This document shows positions 12,295 to 25,098 of a stretch of 64,000 nt of DNA, piece by piece; positions within the stretch are counted from its first letter, which is position 1; each line of letters opens with the position of its first letter. Position numbers and translations under genes: made by a program. Below the pieces are notes generated by a model. It was not told the origin of the DNA. It searched no databases and was given only the letters and a program-made list of their open reading frames with translations. The stretch is from Stramonita haemastoma (lineage: Eukaryota > Mollusca > Gastropoda > Neogastropoda > Muricidae), in assembly GCA_030674155.1 (NCBI GenBank), contig CM060325.1:48298043-48362042 (forward strand). The letters are read 5' to 3'.

Positions 12295-12816
12295 TATATA
12301 TCTAGCCATTATTTTACAAGAAATAAGACATGATTATGCACATTTTCTCTCTCCATCAGTGTGTTTTACCCTGCAGTTGATTATAGTTAAAAAAATATAT
12401 ATATACAAAAATTAAAAAGTCACATGTAAACCATTTTATCCATGGAAAAATTATAGACTCTGCATTTATGTTTTTAACATAAGTAATTGTATGTCACATG
12501 ATAAAAGTAATTTTTTACACTGCATACAGGCAAGTCTTCCATGTATTATGCATGTAAGCTATATCAAATTAATATAATAATAAATACAACATATTACATG
12601 ATGATAATCAAAGAATACAGTTGCGCATCCGGACCAAGAAGTAGGATACAAATTGCTTCCAGAATTGCAAATTATGCAGATCATATACACTGCCTAGTAG
12701 GCATTAAGCATGTCAATTAGCAGGCGTAAGTGTAATCTATACATGCTCAATAGATTCCATTTTTCTCTCCATACTCCAACCCAAGTATAAGTATGCATAC
12801 ACACCAGGATATTCAT

Positions 12817-12817
<1 letters not shown>

Positions 12818-12882
<65 letters not shown>

Positions 12883-12966
12883 CACTCACTCACTCACTCA
12901 CTCACTCACTAATTTACACACACACGCACGCACGCACGCACGCGCACACACATACACACACACAAT
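12818..12966. repeat. (CA)n(CTCA)n(GCAC)n compound array
   Basis: CA 12818-12880, (CTCA)n to 12908, then GCAC/CA. Confidence 0.93.
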
Positions 12967-13508
12967 GCCTATTTCTCTATTTACACACGCTGCATAAACA
13001 TCATTGAATCAATCATATCCTCTCTTTCAACTAGCCAAACATAGCGATTGACAAGTTTGTCATGCATGCATACACAACATGAAAACTGTTCAAACAATGC
13101 AAGAACACAAGGCAGGAACAGATATAAGCATAAGGCTGATTGCAACATAGGTAGCAATTTTTCTGTTGTTGAGCTCTTTTCATCATAAAATAATGCACAG
13201 GTATGCAAGTTCTGAAACAGTTCTGAATAAATGTACACAGTAGAATTATGACCCACTGTTAATATCATACTAAATTTACATAATATTTACACATGAATCT
13301 ACAAAACAGAACATATCATTCACAAAAAAAAAAAAAAAAAAAAAAATATATTTACAATGAATCACAAGAATATCATTAAAAAAAAAAATTAAAATGAAAG
13401 GGTAGGGGGGGGGGGGGGGGAGTGGAGAGTGGAAAAAAGTACCTATAAATAAGTATACAGGACCATTCAAAAACATTCATATATTTTTACATACAAAATG
13501 TACACATA

Positions 13509-13554
<46 letters not shown>

Positions 13555-13760
13555 CCCCCTTCATGTATGGGCCTCGAGTTCTCTCTCTCTTTGTTTATTT
13601 GGGCTATCATTGACTGTGTATTTTTTTTCCAATTTATGTGTGTTGTGCCCAGTCCCTGTCCCTCTGTCCCCTTGTGAATGGGCGTAAAGCTTATTGCAAA
13701 TAAACCATTGTCAATGTCATTGTCTCTGTCTCTTTTACGCACGCACGCACGCACGCATGC

Positions 13761-13794
<34 letters not shown>

Positions 13795-13840
13795 ACACAC
13801 TCACTCACTCACACACACTCACTCACTCACTCACCACTCG
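13509..13840. repeat. CT array, LINE-tail-like segment and CA/CTCA array
   Basis: CT 13509-13551 is followed by CCCCCTTCATGTATGGGCC, which also occurs at 36145-36165 beside the (TTCGAG)n tail. Then come GCAAATAAACCATTGTCAATG (a typical retroelement 3' tail), GCAC/CA at 13738-13800 and CTCA to 13835. Confidence 0.7.
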
Positions 13841-14094
13841 CTCATTAGCAAGTAATTTGCCTCAATAGGCTCTGTTTTAACCCAAGACGTGCATTCTTTC
13901 TTACCTCTCCAAAATGAATTGTAACACTCTAACTTCAGTGGCAAATTTTGCCTGAGCACTAAAGTCAATATCACTTGTCCAGTATCTGCCTTCACTGGAG
14001 GATTTAGACACACCAAAATGAGTATCACAGATCTATCTATACAGTATCAATCTGCTTCAAAACATGTCGTACAGTGTATTGTCACCCCATTTAC

Positions 14095-14450
14095 AATCAA
14101 GGCAGATTTCTGTGTATGAAATCTAGAGATGCTCTCCCCAGGGAGAGTACTCCATTACTAGTACAGGAAAGTCTTTTCTTTCAAAAGTTTGTTCCTGTTT
14201 GAAAAAACAAAAAATGCATTTGTTTCCCTCTGAGAGCAGTTATTTTTCCTACAAAATTGCCAGGGAAAACTAATTGCTGTAGGCTCTATTGCCAGTGATA
14301 AAATGTATGCTTGGTTTTATCATCCTCATCTGGAAGACAAGCATCCAGACCACCACTCAAGGTCTAGAGAATGGGAGAAAAGTTGAAATTTGATGAGAAT
14401 CGAACCTGTGACCTTTTGCATCTTACATGGATGAATGACTGTTTATCCCA
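14095..14450 (-). repeat. family E SINE
   Basis: ATGAAATCTAGAGATGCTCTC, CATCCAGACCACCACTCAAGG and head-like AATCGAACCTGTGACC. Confidence 0.65.
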
Positions 14451-14984
14451 CCCATTTAGTACAACCCTAGTACTATAACCCTAATCTACTACAAACTTAT
14501 TCTATGACAACAAATTGTACACATTGTGATTGATATCAGTTTGACAACAGTTCATCAGAACAAACAGATTGGCTTTACCCCAGTGACCAGAAATATATTC
14601 CAAACAACATTATTCAGTACAAAAATCAGATGTTTAAAGAAAACAAAATTTTAAGATATTGCTGACAGAAATTTAATTAAAGTAGAAATGCAGAACACCT
14701 CTATCCCTGTAACACATGATTCAAAAGTGATTGTTCTTTTTATAGTAGGAAAAAAAGCATCCTAAAGATTCCACATGATTTAAAGGTGATTGTTCATTTT
14801 ACTGAAGAAAGAAAAGTTCCTAAAGATTTACACATGGGGGAATCAACATTTTGACAGCCAAAATGACCCCAACAAAGAGAGGTCATGCACTAGGCCCAAT
14901 TTCCTACTTACTCCAGTGGCTTCCAGATCCAGAGGCAACTGTTTAGGATCAAACACTTGATAGATACCATCTACCTTATAGCCT

Positions 14985-15310
14985 CTATCAAGAAGAAAGG
15001 TGGCAGAACACTTAAGACCTTCACAAGTAAACTGTGAGGTTCTGGGTTCGATTCCCAGCCTTGCCCTTTCTTCCCAATTTGACAAGAAAACAAAATTGAA
15101 TGTCAAAGTCCTTTGGATGAGACTATAAACTGAGGTTCCATGTGGGAATGCATGCAGAACATCTTGCACACACGTTATGGACCTGTGACGCCTTTAGAAA
15201 GAGTAGGATTTTTCATGCCTGAAGGAACACATGACAAAATTTCAAAAGTGCATGCACCCAGGTGTCATGTTTTGACACAATCCCTGAAGATTGAATGCAG
15301 CTACCTAAAT
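14985..15310 (+). repeat. family D SINE
   Basis: Head with GGTTCTGGGTTCGATTCCC, then GCCTTGCCCTTTCTTCCC, body GAGACTATAAACTGAGG, and tail ending GAATGCAGCTACCTAAATGG. The best-preserved family D copy. Confidence 0.75.
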
Positions 15311-15351
15311 GGTGTATATGTATGTGGGGTTTTTTTTGTTTTGTTTTTTCT

Positions 15352-15674
15352 ATTCTTTTATATCGAGGACAATGGGATAAGCATTCATGTGCTTTTTTTA
15401 TCCAGTCCCATGTGTATGCAGTTGTGTAAATATTGTCATCCGTTCCCACCGGCACATGATGGCCTACTCTTACAAAAAGCAGAACAGGATTTAACATGTG
15501 AGCAAGATGTTCTGTGTGCATTCGCACACAGGACCTCGGTTTACAGTCTCATCCAAAGACTTTTGGGAGAGTGGAGTAAGCACTGATGTTAACTCCAGGG
15601 AAAATCCCCTCCAACGGAATCAACTCGGGTCGTCAAATTGCCAGCGCAATGTTCTGACCACTAGGCTATCCGTC

Positions 15675-15676
<2 letters not shown>
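15352..15676 (-). repeat. family A SINE
   Basis: Complete reverse copy whose head ends CTAGGCTATCCGTCCC and runs straight into a long GT array. Confidence 0.85.

Positions 15677-15765
<89 letters not shown>
15677..15765. repeat. (GT)n array
   Basis: Pure GT, abutting a family A SINE head. Confidence 0.96.
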
Positions 15766-15766
<1 letters not shown>

Positions 15767-16176
15767 GGAGGAGGGGGAGGGGGGGAGGGGCAGTCACATA
15801 AATGTAAATCTTACTATTGGTGAACCTTGGAGCTCTAGCCAAGGAATGGGGACACAAAAAAACCCCATACTGACACTAGTTTTAATCCAAAAATGATGAG
15901 TTTTACAACCAGACTAAATGGGGACACCATTCTCAAGAAGAGACAGGTTAGTTCATGTCTTTCAGTTTGGAAATGTGGGAAAAGCATACATGCAGAGACA
16001 CAGCTACTCTCCATAACTGGCACAGTGGCAGACAAAGCCAGGTCTTTTTTGTAACTCACTGAGCAATACAAAAAGCAAAAGACAAAACTTTATATTCATG
16101 AATATCATGACAAAAAAGATATGACAGTAATCCACAAAGACCACCAAAAAAAGTGTACAAATGCATATATATATAT

Positions 16177-16182
16177 TTTATT
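16177..16182 (-). terminator. candidate poly(A) signal for the 544-aa gene
   Basis: TTTATT on the plus strand reads AATAAA on the minus strand, about 1.9 kb past the stop codon. It is the first perfect hexamer noticed in the AT-rich region downstream. Weak evidence, since such hexamers are common in AT-rich DNA. Confidence 0.25.
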
Positions 16183-16644
16183 GAAGATTAGCTCAGTAAA
16201 GGGAAAAAACAAAATTTTGATTCAAGGAGATAGACCAGAAGACAGTTCGGCAGTTGGATATATATAAATGCATTCAAATAACAAAGAGCATGAAATACAC
16301 CAAGGCACTCACTGTTCATGAATACATAAGGCACAGTCATAAAAAGACAATATTGTACTTTGATAGAGAAACTGAGACGCAATGAATGGCCGCAAAACAT
16401 AAGGGGGTAACAAGCATTGAGTAAAGTGGACAAAAGGAACAAATAAGCAAAGGGGAGAATACAAATGCTTGAAAATGCTAAAGATAATTTATATGTATTG
16501 AGTTAAGAGTTTGTGTATGCGTCCGTATGTATAATACAAAATACATGTACACAAGAATGTGTGCTGTCAATATATGAAAAGTGATATAAGTTTTTTAAAA
16601 AAATTCTGCACACCCATGCCAAGCCACATGCACACCCCACACGC

Positions 16645-16715
16645 TCAATTGTGGTGACATACTCTCCCTGGGACAGCAGCCTGAATTTCATGCAGAAAAA
16701 TCTGCCATGACTTAC
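16645..16715 (-). repeat. family E fragment
   Basis: GTGGTGACATACTCTCCCTGG to GAATTTCATGCAGAAAAATC, running into a GCAC/CA array. Confidence 0.5.
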
Positions 16716-16729
16716 ACGCACGCACGCAA

Positions 16730-16823
<94 letters not shown>

Positions 16824-16825
16824 TA
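16715..16825. repeat. (GCAC)n(CA)n array
   Basis: Abuts the family E fragment. Confidence 0.94.
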
Positions 16826-17657
16826 CACCTTACATTATCATCAAAAGAATTCAAATAATCAGGCATAGGTTTTGGATCTTATCTAAGCTTCTTTCACACA
16901 TCCAACCTTATTCTTTTTAAATTCTAATTCAAAAAGAAAAAAATGGAAGAAGAGGGATCTCCAGAGAAAAAAACATATGCTAATAGTGCTGACTAAAAGA
17001 AAAATTATTCAGCAAAAGAATTGAGAGAAAAAATATGTATGTTTTATGGCAATTTTCTTTTCAATGTACATACAGTTTTGTTTTAATCATTATTGTTTGT
17101 AATTATAGAAAAACATTAAAAACAACACAGAGTTTTATGGAAAAAAAAGGGAGAGGATTGGGAGGAAGAGGACCCTAAAAAAAAATATGGGGATAAAAAA
17201 ACTTACACACAAGAATGAACCCACAAACTGACAAAGTTTCCCCATTGTGCAAAACCTGGTTCTTCCACCCCTTTGTATAAACCCACACACAACAGCCAAA
17301 AACTGTTCAAGGAAAAAATGTTGTTTTGTTCTCAATGAAAATTTAGCAGATCAATCAAACCACATTCAATTTTAGAGCATTCATACCTTAGAAAAATCCC
17401 TAAGCCATTGTGCAAACTCAGAACACATAACTCACACACAATGACATGTATAAGTATGCATGTAAAAAAAAAAAAAAAAAAAGCATATCAAAACAAAACA
17501 GTGATTGCACTGTAATGTTGTAAAAGGATCTATGATAATATCTTTACAAAAATTGTAAAAGTATTTTAAAGCAAGTAAAAAAAGAAACATAAACAAAAAA
17601 ATTAAGAAATAAAATACCTTTTCAATGATTACGATTTTTTTTCACCCACAAATGAGA

Positions 17658-17658
<1 letters not shown>

Positions 17659-17728
<70 letters not shown>

Positions 17729-17745
17729 CACACACACACACACAA
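17659..17745. repeat. (CT)n(CA)n array
   Basis: CT to 17726, then CA. Confidence 0.95.
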
Positions 17746-18052
17746 TCATAAAAAATTTAAAAAATTCACACAAAGAGCTTTTTTTTAAAAGTCAAAAACA
17801 TTCAAACAGATGGAAGATGGCCATGGACTAAAAAAAACAACAACAAAAACCCCTATGTAATCCAATGCACACTTCTGGAGAGGGAGGGGGGGGGGGGGGA
17901 GGTAGGGGTCTGAAAAACAGAAACAACATCAAAGATATCACACACATCTACCAATCACCGACAACAGATCATTTGATTATGCTGCATGATAATTATCCAT
18001 TTTCTGAAGCACGTTCATCAAAAATACATTCACTCCCACTTAAATGAATGAA

Positions 18053-19687
18053 TCAAAGCAAGCGATGGGTAGCGGTGATGACGCTCAGCCTTTTACCCAT
18101 GATTTCTGGCAGCGCGTTGCTCATCGAGCTCAGCTTGGCCTCCAGGGGTCTGTCCACATGCTGCAAGAGCTGCTTCCTGTCCACGCCCTCCATAGTGGCT
18201 GCTGACTGCTCGGCAGGGTGACCCATTGCACCGGCACCCCCCACCGCATAACGCACCGTCCCCCCACCCACACCCCCTCCCCCTTCCTTCTGCACTGCCC
18301 ACGTCTTGGGCCGGTTGCCACCAAACTCGGAATGAAGAGGGACGTTTCGCATTTTCTCGATATCAAAGTTGGTCATGGCAATAGCAGAGCGGGCCGTGCT
18401 GATGGCGTTAGAGTCTGGGTCTTTCGGGAGAGGCTGGGGGTGGGAGGAGGCACAGGCAAGCACAATCATGAGATCCTCCTCCCCCTCCACCGATTCTGGT
18501 TCAGGGGAAGGGGAGCGGTCTCGACTAGACGTGCTCTTCTCCATCTGCTTTTGTTTAGGAGTCAATTTTTCCAAAGGGCGGAGAGGCACTTCTCGTTTAC
18601 ACATTGGTATCACAGTGAAGAGATCCTCTCCAAAGTCACTGCCATGCTGCTTGGTACTCTGAATCGTGGGCTTTGCTGTCTCTGGCACACGCACCTCTTT
18701 CAGTTTTTTGGACAAATGTGTTGGGGAGTGGTTGGGGGCCGAGCTAGGTTCTGTTGCAGGTTTTTTGCTAACCACAGGTGCATAAGGGATCTGCAGTTCT
18801 TTCTCTAAGGCACTGAGGCGTGTGTTGAACTTCTCCATGAAGAGGTCACTTGCAGATTTCATGAGCTGCTGTTCCCTGGCTGGAAGGCGTCTGCTAAAAT
18901 GTATGGTGTCAGGAGGTTGGTCTGTCTGCACAGGTCTGAATAAGGACTCCCTATACTGACCAGTTCGGCCAACACTAAAAGTGTTCTGCATGGAAGCACC
19001 CTCCTCACCACCACTTCTGAATTGATTTTCCAAATCTCGCCTCAAGTTTTTCTGAGCTTGGCGCATCTCTGGAGTCATCCGAGACTTGTCTGATTTGGTT
19101 TTCTTCATCATAGGCCATTCCTTCACATCTCTGATAGGCTTGTGATTGCGGTAGTAACCATTGTTGGGTACATAACGGTATGTCACTGGTTCTACATTAC
19201 CCTTCCATGAAGGACACTGCTGTACACCAAAGTCTTCGTCCACACATCGTACTGCAGCTCGACTGTTCACAGTGTTCTTTTTTAGAGAAGACTGTGTTTT
19301 GTGTTGAGTCGGTTGTGATGGTGGCTGAGCGATATATTTTGGGTAAGGGACCACCACACCCCAACCTGATGCTGCCTCCCTCCAGTCATCCACAACAGAG
19401 CACTCAAACACAAGCGCATCATCCAAAGAACACTGCTCACTATTGTGCAGAAGTTTCTCTGTTAAACTCTGGCTGATCTGAGCAGAGAAATGTGAAGGGG
19501 CTGAATGAGCTCCAGCCCGTTTTGGCACATCTCGGCACAATGGCTCTGGCAGACTACGATCTGTGTCTACTAGGCCTAGGTCCGACTCATAGTTGACAGA
19601 TTTACCGGAGGTGTTTTCATGCACCACTGAGCGAGGTGTGGTTGTGTAACTTTCAAACTTCAAAGCATCAGCGCTATAAGACGGCAT
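18053..19687 (-). CDS. uncharacterised 544-residue protein, single exon
   Basis: This is an unbroken 545-codon frame, far longer than chance in this region, with balanced codon use and no simple-repeat bias except a short Gly run near residue 475. I do not recognise a family. The protein is polar, rich in Ser, Pro, Lys and Glu, has no signal peptide or membrane segment, and looks largely disordered. Better-ordered islands include the segments around VVDDWREAASGWGVVVPYP (about residues 98-116), a Lys/Arg-rich helix-like part around KEWPMMKKTKSDKSRM and QAQKNLRRDLENQFR (about 190-220), LFMEKFNTRLSALEKEL (about 285-300, coiled-coil-like) and EDLFTVIPMCKREVPL. A Ser-Pro cluster (RDRSPSPEPES) offers phosphorylation sites. 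The start ATG is preceded by a stop in the 5' direction. A nuclear or cytoskeletal/centrosomal role is possible but unproven. The 3' UTR probably extends leftward. Confidence 0.75.
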   Translation of the reverse strand: MPSYSADALKFESYTTTPRSVVHENTSGKSVNYESDLGLVDTDRSLPEPLCRDVPKRAGAHSAPSHFSAQISQSLTEKLLHNSEQCSLDDALVFECSVVDDWREAASGWGVVVPYPKYIAQPPSQPTQHKTQSSLKKNTVNSRAAVRCVDEDFGVQQCPSWKGNVEPVTYRYVPNNGYYRNHKPIRDVKEWPMMKKTKSDKSRMTPEMRQAQKNLRRDLENQFRSGGEEGASMQNTFSVGRTGQYRESLFRPVQTDQPPDTIHFSRRLPAREQQLMKSASDLFMEKFNTRLSALEKELQIPYAPVVSKKPATEPSSAPNHSPTHLSKKLKEVRVPETAKPTIQSTKQHGSDFGEDLFTVIPMCKREVPLRPLEKLTPKQKQMEKSTSSRDRSPSPEPESVEGEEDLMIVLACASSHPQPLPKDPDSNAISTARSAIAMTNFDIEKMRNVPLHSEFGGNRPKTWAVQKEGGGGVGGGTVRYAVGGAGAMGHPAEQSAATMEGVDRKQLLQHVDRPLEAKLSSMSNALPEIMGKRLSVITATHRLL

Positions 19688-20990
19688 TGTATCCTGCTTC
19701 TATGCTAGCTATACAACCAGCCACACCTGTGATTGATATCAACTGTTAATGAACGGCATCGGTTCTGATAACTGAAATATCAAACCAGTTTTAACTTTGA
19801 AGACACCATTGTCGTCTGCTTCGCTGTAATTTTGTTTTGGCTCACTGTTAGTTGTTGTTAAAGCACCACACAATAAAACTGAAAGTGATATTTAGAATGT
19901 AGATGTCACTTAATGTTGGCTATTTCATTGTACAACAGGCAGTTATGAACGCAGATGTCACCAAAACGAACTGCTACACACATACGGTTTTCTTCACCTG
20001 TTGATTAAACAATTTTCAACTTCGTCGGGCAACCAGAAACTGTATGAAGAAATCTCTACGAAAGTGACGACAAAACAGAAGTTTTCCAGAATACTCACAC
20101 TCTCAAACATAATGTAGCAGTTCCCACTCGAATGAAAGTTGTGACGGAAACAGACCACAACCAAAGAAAACCAGATTCCACACACAAGCCCTACCACACA
20201 GCACTTCACAGCTGTGTTCCTTTCATTCGAACAGCAAGCCCTCCGCTTGCTCTCTCCCAGGGCAACTTGAACTCTCGTCGAGGTCGCGAGAGTGTAGTTT
20301 CGTACAAATGTTATCGAAAAGGAAAATGTTACATCTACAGATGGTTCCCTGGGAAATAAAGTTTATCAAATGATATATTAATAGCTTTCAACGACTCTGG
20401 ATTACAATTTCCTACTTTTCTCCCACTGCTTTTCTTCACCTTCTGCACGTACCTGATCATGTAAATAAATCAGACATGACTCTGCATGTGTAGTGCATAT
20501 GTACCCAAAGAGTGCATTAGTTTTGCATATAGAAACGAAAGTAGGTAAAATGGCAAGTTGAAACAACACATAAATAAAACTGAAATCAATTTAAAACATT
20601 TCTTAAATAGCTTTCACTTTGTTTGCTTGTGCGTTAGTTTATTTTTTAGTTTTATTTTTACATGACCAATATTGTTTTAAAATTACAAACAAAACTTTTT
20701 AATGAAGATCTGTAGATGTTGTATTCGTGGCCTTGGGCCTAGGTTTACATCTGTCTGGATATTTCCCCATGGCTCTATATTCCTACGATCAAAATGAAGG
20801 TAGCCACAGAATGATGCCTGAAGTATCATCCTACAATCATATATGTAGTGGTATTGTGGTGTTGTGTTTTGTGTTGTTGTTCTATAATTACTGTTGCAAT
20901 GTATAGTGATATGTTGTATTGTGTTGCATTGTGTTATGTTGTTTTGTGCTTTTTTGTGTTGTGTTGTGCTGTGGTGTGCTGTGTTGTGTT
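19688..20990. other. 5' flank of the 544-aa gene
   Basis: 5' UTR and promoter nearest the gene, then AT-rich DNA and a TGTTG-rich patch (20860-20998). No other gene seen. Confidence 0.45.
20225..20300 (-). promoter_or_regulatory. possible promoter of the 544-aa gene
   Basis: About 550 bases upstream of the ATG lies a GC-richer patch with an inverted CTCTCG/CGAGAG pair around TCGAGGTCGCGA (20273-20295). It resembles the TCTCGCGAGA-type element of animal housekeeping promoters but is interrupted. No TATA box is evident. Assignment is by position and composition only. Confidence 0.3.
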
Positions 20991-20994
20991 GTGT

Positions 20995-21325
20995 TGTCTA
21001 CGACTTTCAGTCACAGCAGAGTTCTCTGCATGAAATTTGAGCAGCTATTTCTGGGGAGAGCATGTTGCTACATGAGCAATGCCACCTTTTCTGTTTTTCT
21101 TTTTAAAAAAAATTTCTGTCTGCATGTGTATTTGTTTCCCAAAGAGACTAGCTTCTGCTTTGACAGAACATTTGCCAAGGGCAATTCTCTCGTTGCCAGG
21201 GGCTCTTTTACATGTGCTCAATGCAAGTTACACACATGACCTCAGTTAATCATCTCATCTGAAAGACTAGCATTGGACCACCACTCAGAAGTCTAATAGA
21301 TGAAGGAAAAGCTTAGGTTTCAAAC
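20995..21325 (-). repeat. family E SINE
   Basis: CTCTGCATGAAATTTGAGCAG, CCAAGGGCAATTCTCTCGTTG and TTGGACCACCACTCAGAAGTC; the head is decayed and ends in a GT array (21330-21385). Confidence 0.65.
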
Positions 21326-21346
21326 ATGCACACGCGTGTGTGTGTA

Positions 21347-21378
<32 letters not shown>

Positions 21379-21619
21379 TGTGTGTTGCGTGATATGTGTT
21401 TGGATATATGCGTTTTCTTTTCTAATATAAAGCTCTTAAAAATGATAGTTAAAGTCCACATTTTTTAAGAGTTCGTCTTTGAAGAAGAAACAGAACAATA
21501 TTGATAGGATGGCATTTGGAGTTGGTGGGAGGAGTGGAGTGGGGAGGGGGGGGATTCTGAAGTGAAGAAAAGTGTGTCAGCTAAACTTGTGGGTCTGACA
21601 AAGCATGAGGCCCTGTCTG

Positions 21620-21780
21620 GGGTCAGAACAAGGCCCTTTGATTAGATGTTTAACAATGTTTCTTGTTGCTGTTGTTGTTGTTGCTGTATCAGCTCCAGAT
21701 ATCTGAGGCAGAACAAGGCCCCTTGACAAGATGTTAAGTGCTGTTTGTTGTTGTTGTTGTTGTTGTATCATCTCCAGATT
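21620..21780. repeat. two-copy tandem repeat, about 85 bp
   Basis: Each copy reads CAGAACAAGGCCCYTTG, TTGTTGCTGTTG-like, ATCAGCTCCAGAT-like; (TTG)n occurs inside both. Confidence 0.75.
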
Positions 21781-22705
21781 GACACTTTACGGGTCACCCA
21801 GAATATAGCACACTGCCACAATCTTACCCGAGATTCATCCTGAGACTGACAGTACACTGGGGATGAGAATGTTGCATCTATGCCTGTTTTCAAGTCTCAC
21901 CTGCCTGTCATGTCAGCATCACCAGGCATGGCATTAGCTGCCATAGCTTGTCATAGAGACAGCCAAACTCCAACTTCAGAGGATTTTTTTGTTCTTCACA
22001 GAGAGCACAGGTTGCCATGGCTGAAGACAATCTGAACAGAACATGTTAAAGCATTGCAGCATTTTAATCAAGGTCTTCCCTTTTTTGTTTGTTTGTTTAT
22101 TAACAAGTTTTATCAGGTGGAAGATAATTGCTCCTTGCAGTGGCTTTTCTTTTATATCGTATCATCATCAGAGGCATGTTTCGAAAAGCAAACTAATCCA
22201 AAAGTATAAAATACTATGCATAAACCAATGCAGCTCACTCACTCTCTCTCACAGACAGAAAACAACAAAGAGAGAAAACGAGACACAGAGAGAACAAAAG
22301 ACAGATAGTGAGATACAGAAAGAAGAAAAGACAAAGTCCATATTCTAACAGACTGCAAAACAAAAATCAAGACCGATAACAAACTGAGCAGTATGCACAA
22401 GAGACTCTCCCCCTCTGACACAAAGATAATGAAAGGCAGAGCAAAAGAGCAAGAAGGAAAAACAAAAAAAAATAATAAAGTACCGCCACAAGTCACACAA
22501 CAAGAGTGATATTCAAGTGAGCAGTACGCACGTACAAAAGACTTGCACAGCACTGTCCAGATCATTTATTATCCAGTCATGTTTATGTACACAAATCACA
22601 GAGGAGCTGAACAAACCAACCAAGAGTATGTGCACCGTTTGCACAAATAGACAGAGTAGCCTGGATGAGAATGTAACAGATAAAATGAACAACCAACAGA
22701 TCAAA

Positions 22706-22706
<1 letters not shown>

Positions 22707-22783
<77 letters not shown>

Positions 22784-22784
22784 A

Positions 22785-22815
<31 letters not shown>

Positions 22816-22836
22816 TGTGTGTGTGGTGTGTGAGGG
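22707..22836. repeat. (TG)n array
   Basis: Long TG, with TGGTG and TATG variants. Confidence 0.95.
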
Positions 22837-23999
22837 AATGGGTGTCATATGCTCTTAGCTGGTTAATTTGGGTGATGATGTCATAAAATATGCAAATATT
22901 ACAAATGCATCTATATTATGCAACTCTGCATACGTCATATATATACTGTCATACATGTGTAAAAGACTGACAACGATGAAAGTGGGAAACAAAACAAAAC
23001 AGAGAAAAATATCTATGTAAAAGGAATTCCCATCCATCAGTCTACAAAGCAAAAAGAAAAAAAAAAGTGTTCAGAAGACAAAACACTACTACAAGCATAC
23101 ACTACTGTGCAATTCACTTTGCAAGATTTCAGTTCAGGAACATCATGACAAACAGGAATATTCAGCATACAGATGTACAATACATAAAACACAATTGCAT
23201 ATAGATCTACAATCAATGTATAACACAATATATGGGTCATTCTCTGAAAACCATATGATATCCCACTTTTATGACATCTGATAGCAATTTTTATCTTTCT
23301 AAAACAATACATAGCATGAGAAAGGGACATATGAGCACAAATTTCACAGATACCTAGACTGGGCCAATATCTAAAAATATGAACAATGATCACATTAATA
23401 TTCAATTTATGTCCTGATGTGTCATGGACATGATGTGATACAGATTTTCTTTGTTTCACACACTTATGAACTTCACAATAGCAAAGTACTGGAGACAACT
23501 TTTTGCTCTCTCCCAAAGATACTGGGTACATACACTCAAAGTTGTCTGCATGTGAAAAAATACCAATACTAACAATAACTTGAATGTCAATATTTTGGTC
23601 AAAATTTTCACTCGGAAAACCCTTTCTCTTCCTTCTTACAAGTAAAATCCACAGGATTAATAAGATTAATTACATTGGTTTTATTTCCTTTTCCAGCCAC
23701 TTTTCAAGGATGCCATTTACACCAGTCAAAAGAAAGTTTATTCTTCTTACTTATGACAGTCATGTAACAAACCGAAAGGTTAGAGAGAGGCAACTATGGT
23801 ATCAAACTTTCATTTCAGTTTGGTTGTCAAACTTACTTCCTTTTCACAATCATTATCCCTGTATTTGCAATGTACAAATTGGAAACCGTTTGATGCATTC
23901 ATGATCAGTTTGATTTCAGCCAGTTTTTCCGAGATAGACAAAGGCAAACTGGATTTAACCTATACTATTATATCAAGTTTTTTTCCTTCTTCGATCCTC

Positions 24000-24095
24000 A
24001 GCTAGATCTTTAAGGTTCACCAATGGTGGTGTTTTTGTGTGTGCGACCATTTTTGTCCACAATGAAGGTAGTCGTATTCCAACTTCACGGATAAC
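24000..24095 (-). repeat. family D tail module
   Basis: TAAGGTTCACCAATGGTGG to CCAACTTCACGGAT, in an otherwise plain AT-rich region. Confidence 0.55.
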
Positions 24096-25098
24096 CTGTA
24101 TCTAAAGAAATAAATCTCCAAAGCTGTCTTTGGATTTGATAACTCAGCTACAACATTGCATGATGTGTTTGTAATACCAAACAGCCATCCCTTGTCACAT
24201 ATAGTTCACTCAAAATCTTCTCAAAACCCAGAAGATTGGCTGAGTAACACTGTTTAAATGATTGTTCTTTTTTTTTTTTTAATAGCATACATTGCTCATG
24301 CGTGAGTATTGAAATATTTGTGCTTTACAGCAAGTTCCGACTCCTTCAATGAAGCACTCCTCAGTGGTATACATTTTCAGAAAATGACCCTTTCATCTTT
24401 AAAAATGAAGCTTACAGCTCACATCTATATAAAAATGACACCTTCACACAGTTAATACACTAGTCCGTCATGTTAACAGCATTACTGACCACAGAAGCTA
24501 TCAAAGAACAAAAATAACCCTCACATCCCCTCCTCTAAACATTCAAATCTGTGACTGAAATTTGTAAAAGGCTGTGACAATGTGCATAACAACGACCAAA
24601 CAGATGACACAATTTTCACTGCCGACACCTAGAAGCCATCCGCAAAGCAAAAAAGAACATCAACAACAACACCCACACACAACCAAAAAAAAAAACCAAA
24701 CCAAAACCGAAACGTGATCCATCTATTAACAACTTCAGACTTTCCTTTCTTCAGGTTAGTTTGCTGTGTGATCTTGTGGTTTTCTTTACATACAGCATGA
24801 AATTGTTCCTTTAAAAAAAATCCTTTCTTTACTTCTTTTCAGGTTCGTGTGTGATATTTCCAGTGGTAAATCACAGCATTCTTGTTATCTAAATTAAAAC
24901 CAAAACAAAAACAAGAAACCACATACAACAACAAAGCCCTATCTGTTTTGAAACTCCATGCCGAAGCCAAAAACCTGACCTACTGTGTGCAATAAATACT
25001 GCTCTTCATTCATACTTCGGAGAGAGAAAAAAAAAGAATAAAAGCACTTCGATATAATATGTATATACACAGATATACATGGACATATTATCCATACA

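Larger units (their letters stand above)
10946..13508. other. AT-rich stretch without genes
   Basis: Apart from the SINE and CA arrays listed, this is AT-rich with many short homopolymers. Three near copies of AAATTTGAAGAG + (T)TAAC lie at 11996-12075. Confidence 0.5.
15851..18052 (-). other. AT-rich region, probable 3' UTR of the 544-aa gene
   Basis: No frame of interest. It lies directly past the stop of the minus-strand gene and is A/T rich, as UTRs in this window are. It holds an E fragment and two arrays. UTR status is inferred. Confidence 0.4.
21781..25098. other. AT-rich, gene-poor stretch
   Basis: Only a TG array and a family D module are recognisable. Short frames here show no protein-like composition. 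Confidence 0.5.

Noticed and set aside
23037..23531. 164-residue minus-strand frame
   Set aside because: AT-rich, Cys/Ile/Phe-biased composition, no start context or homology recognised; consistent with chance or UTR.
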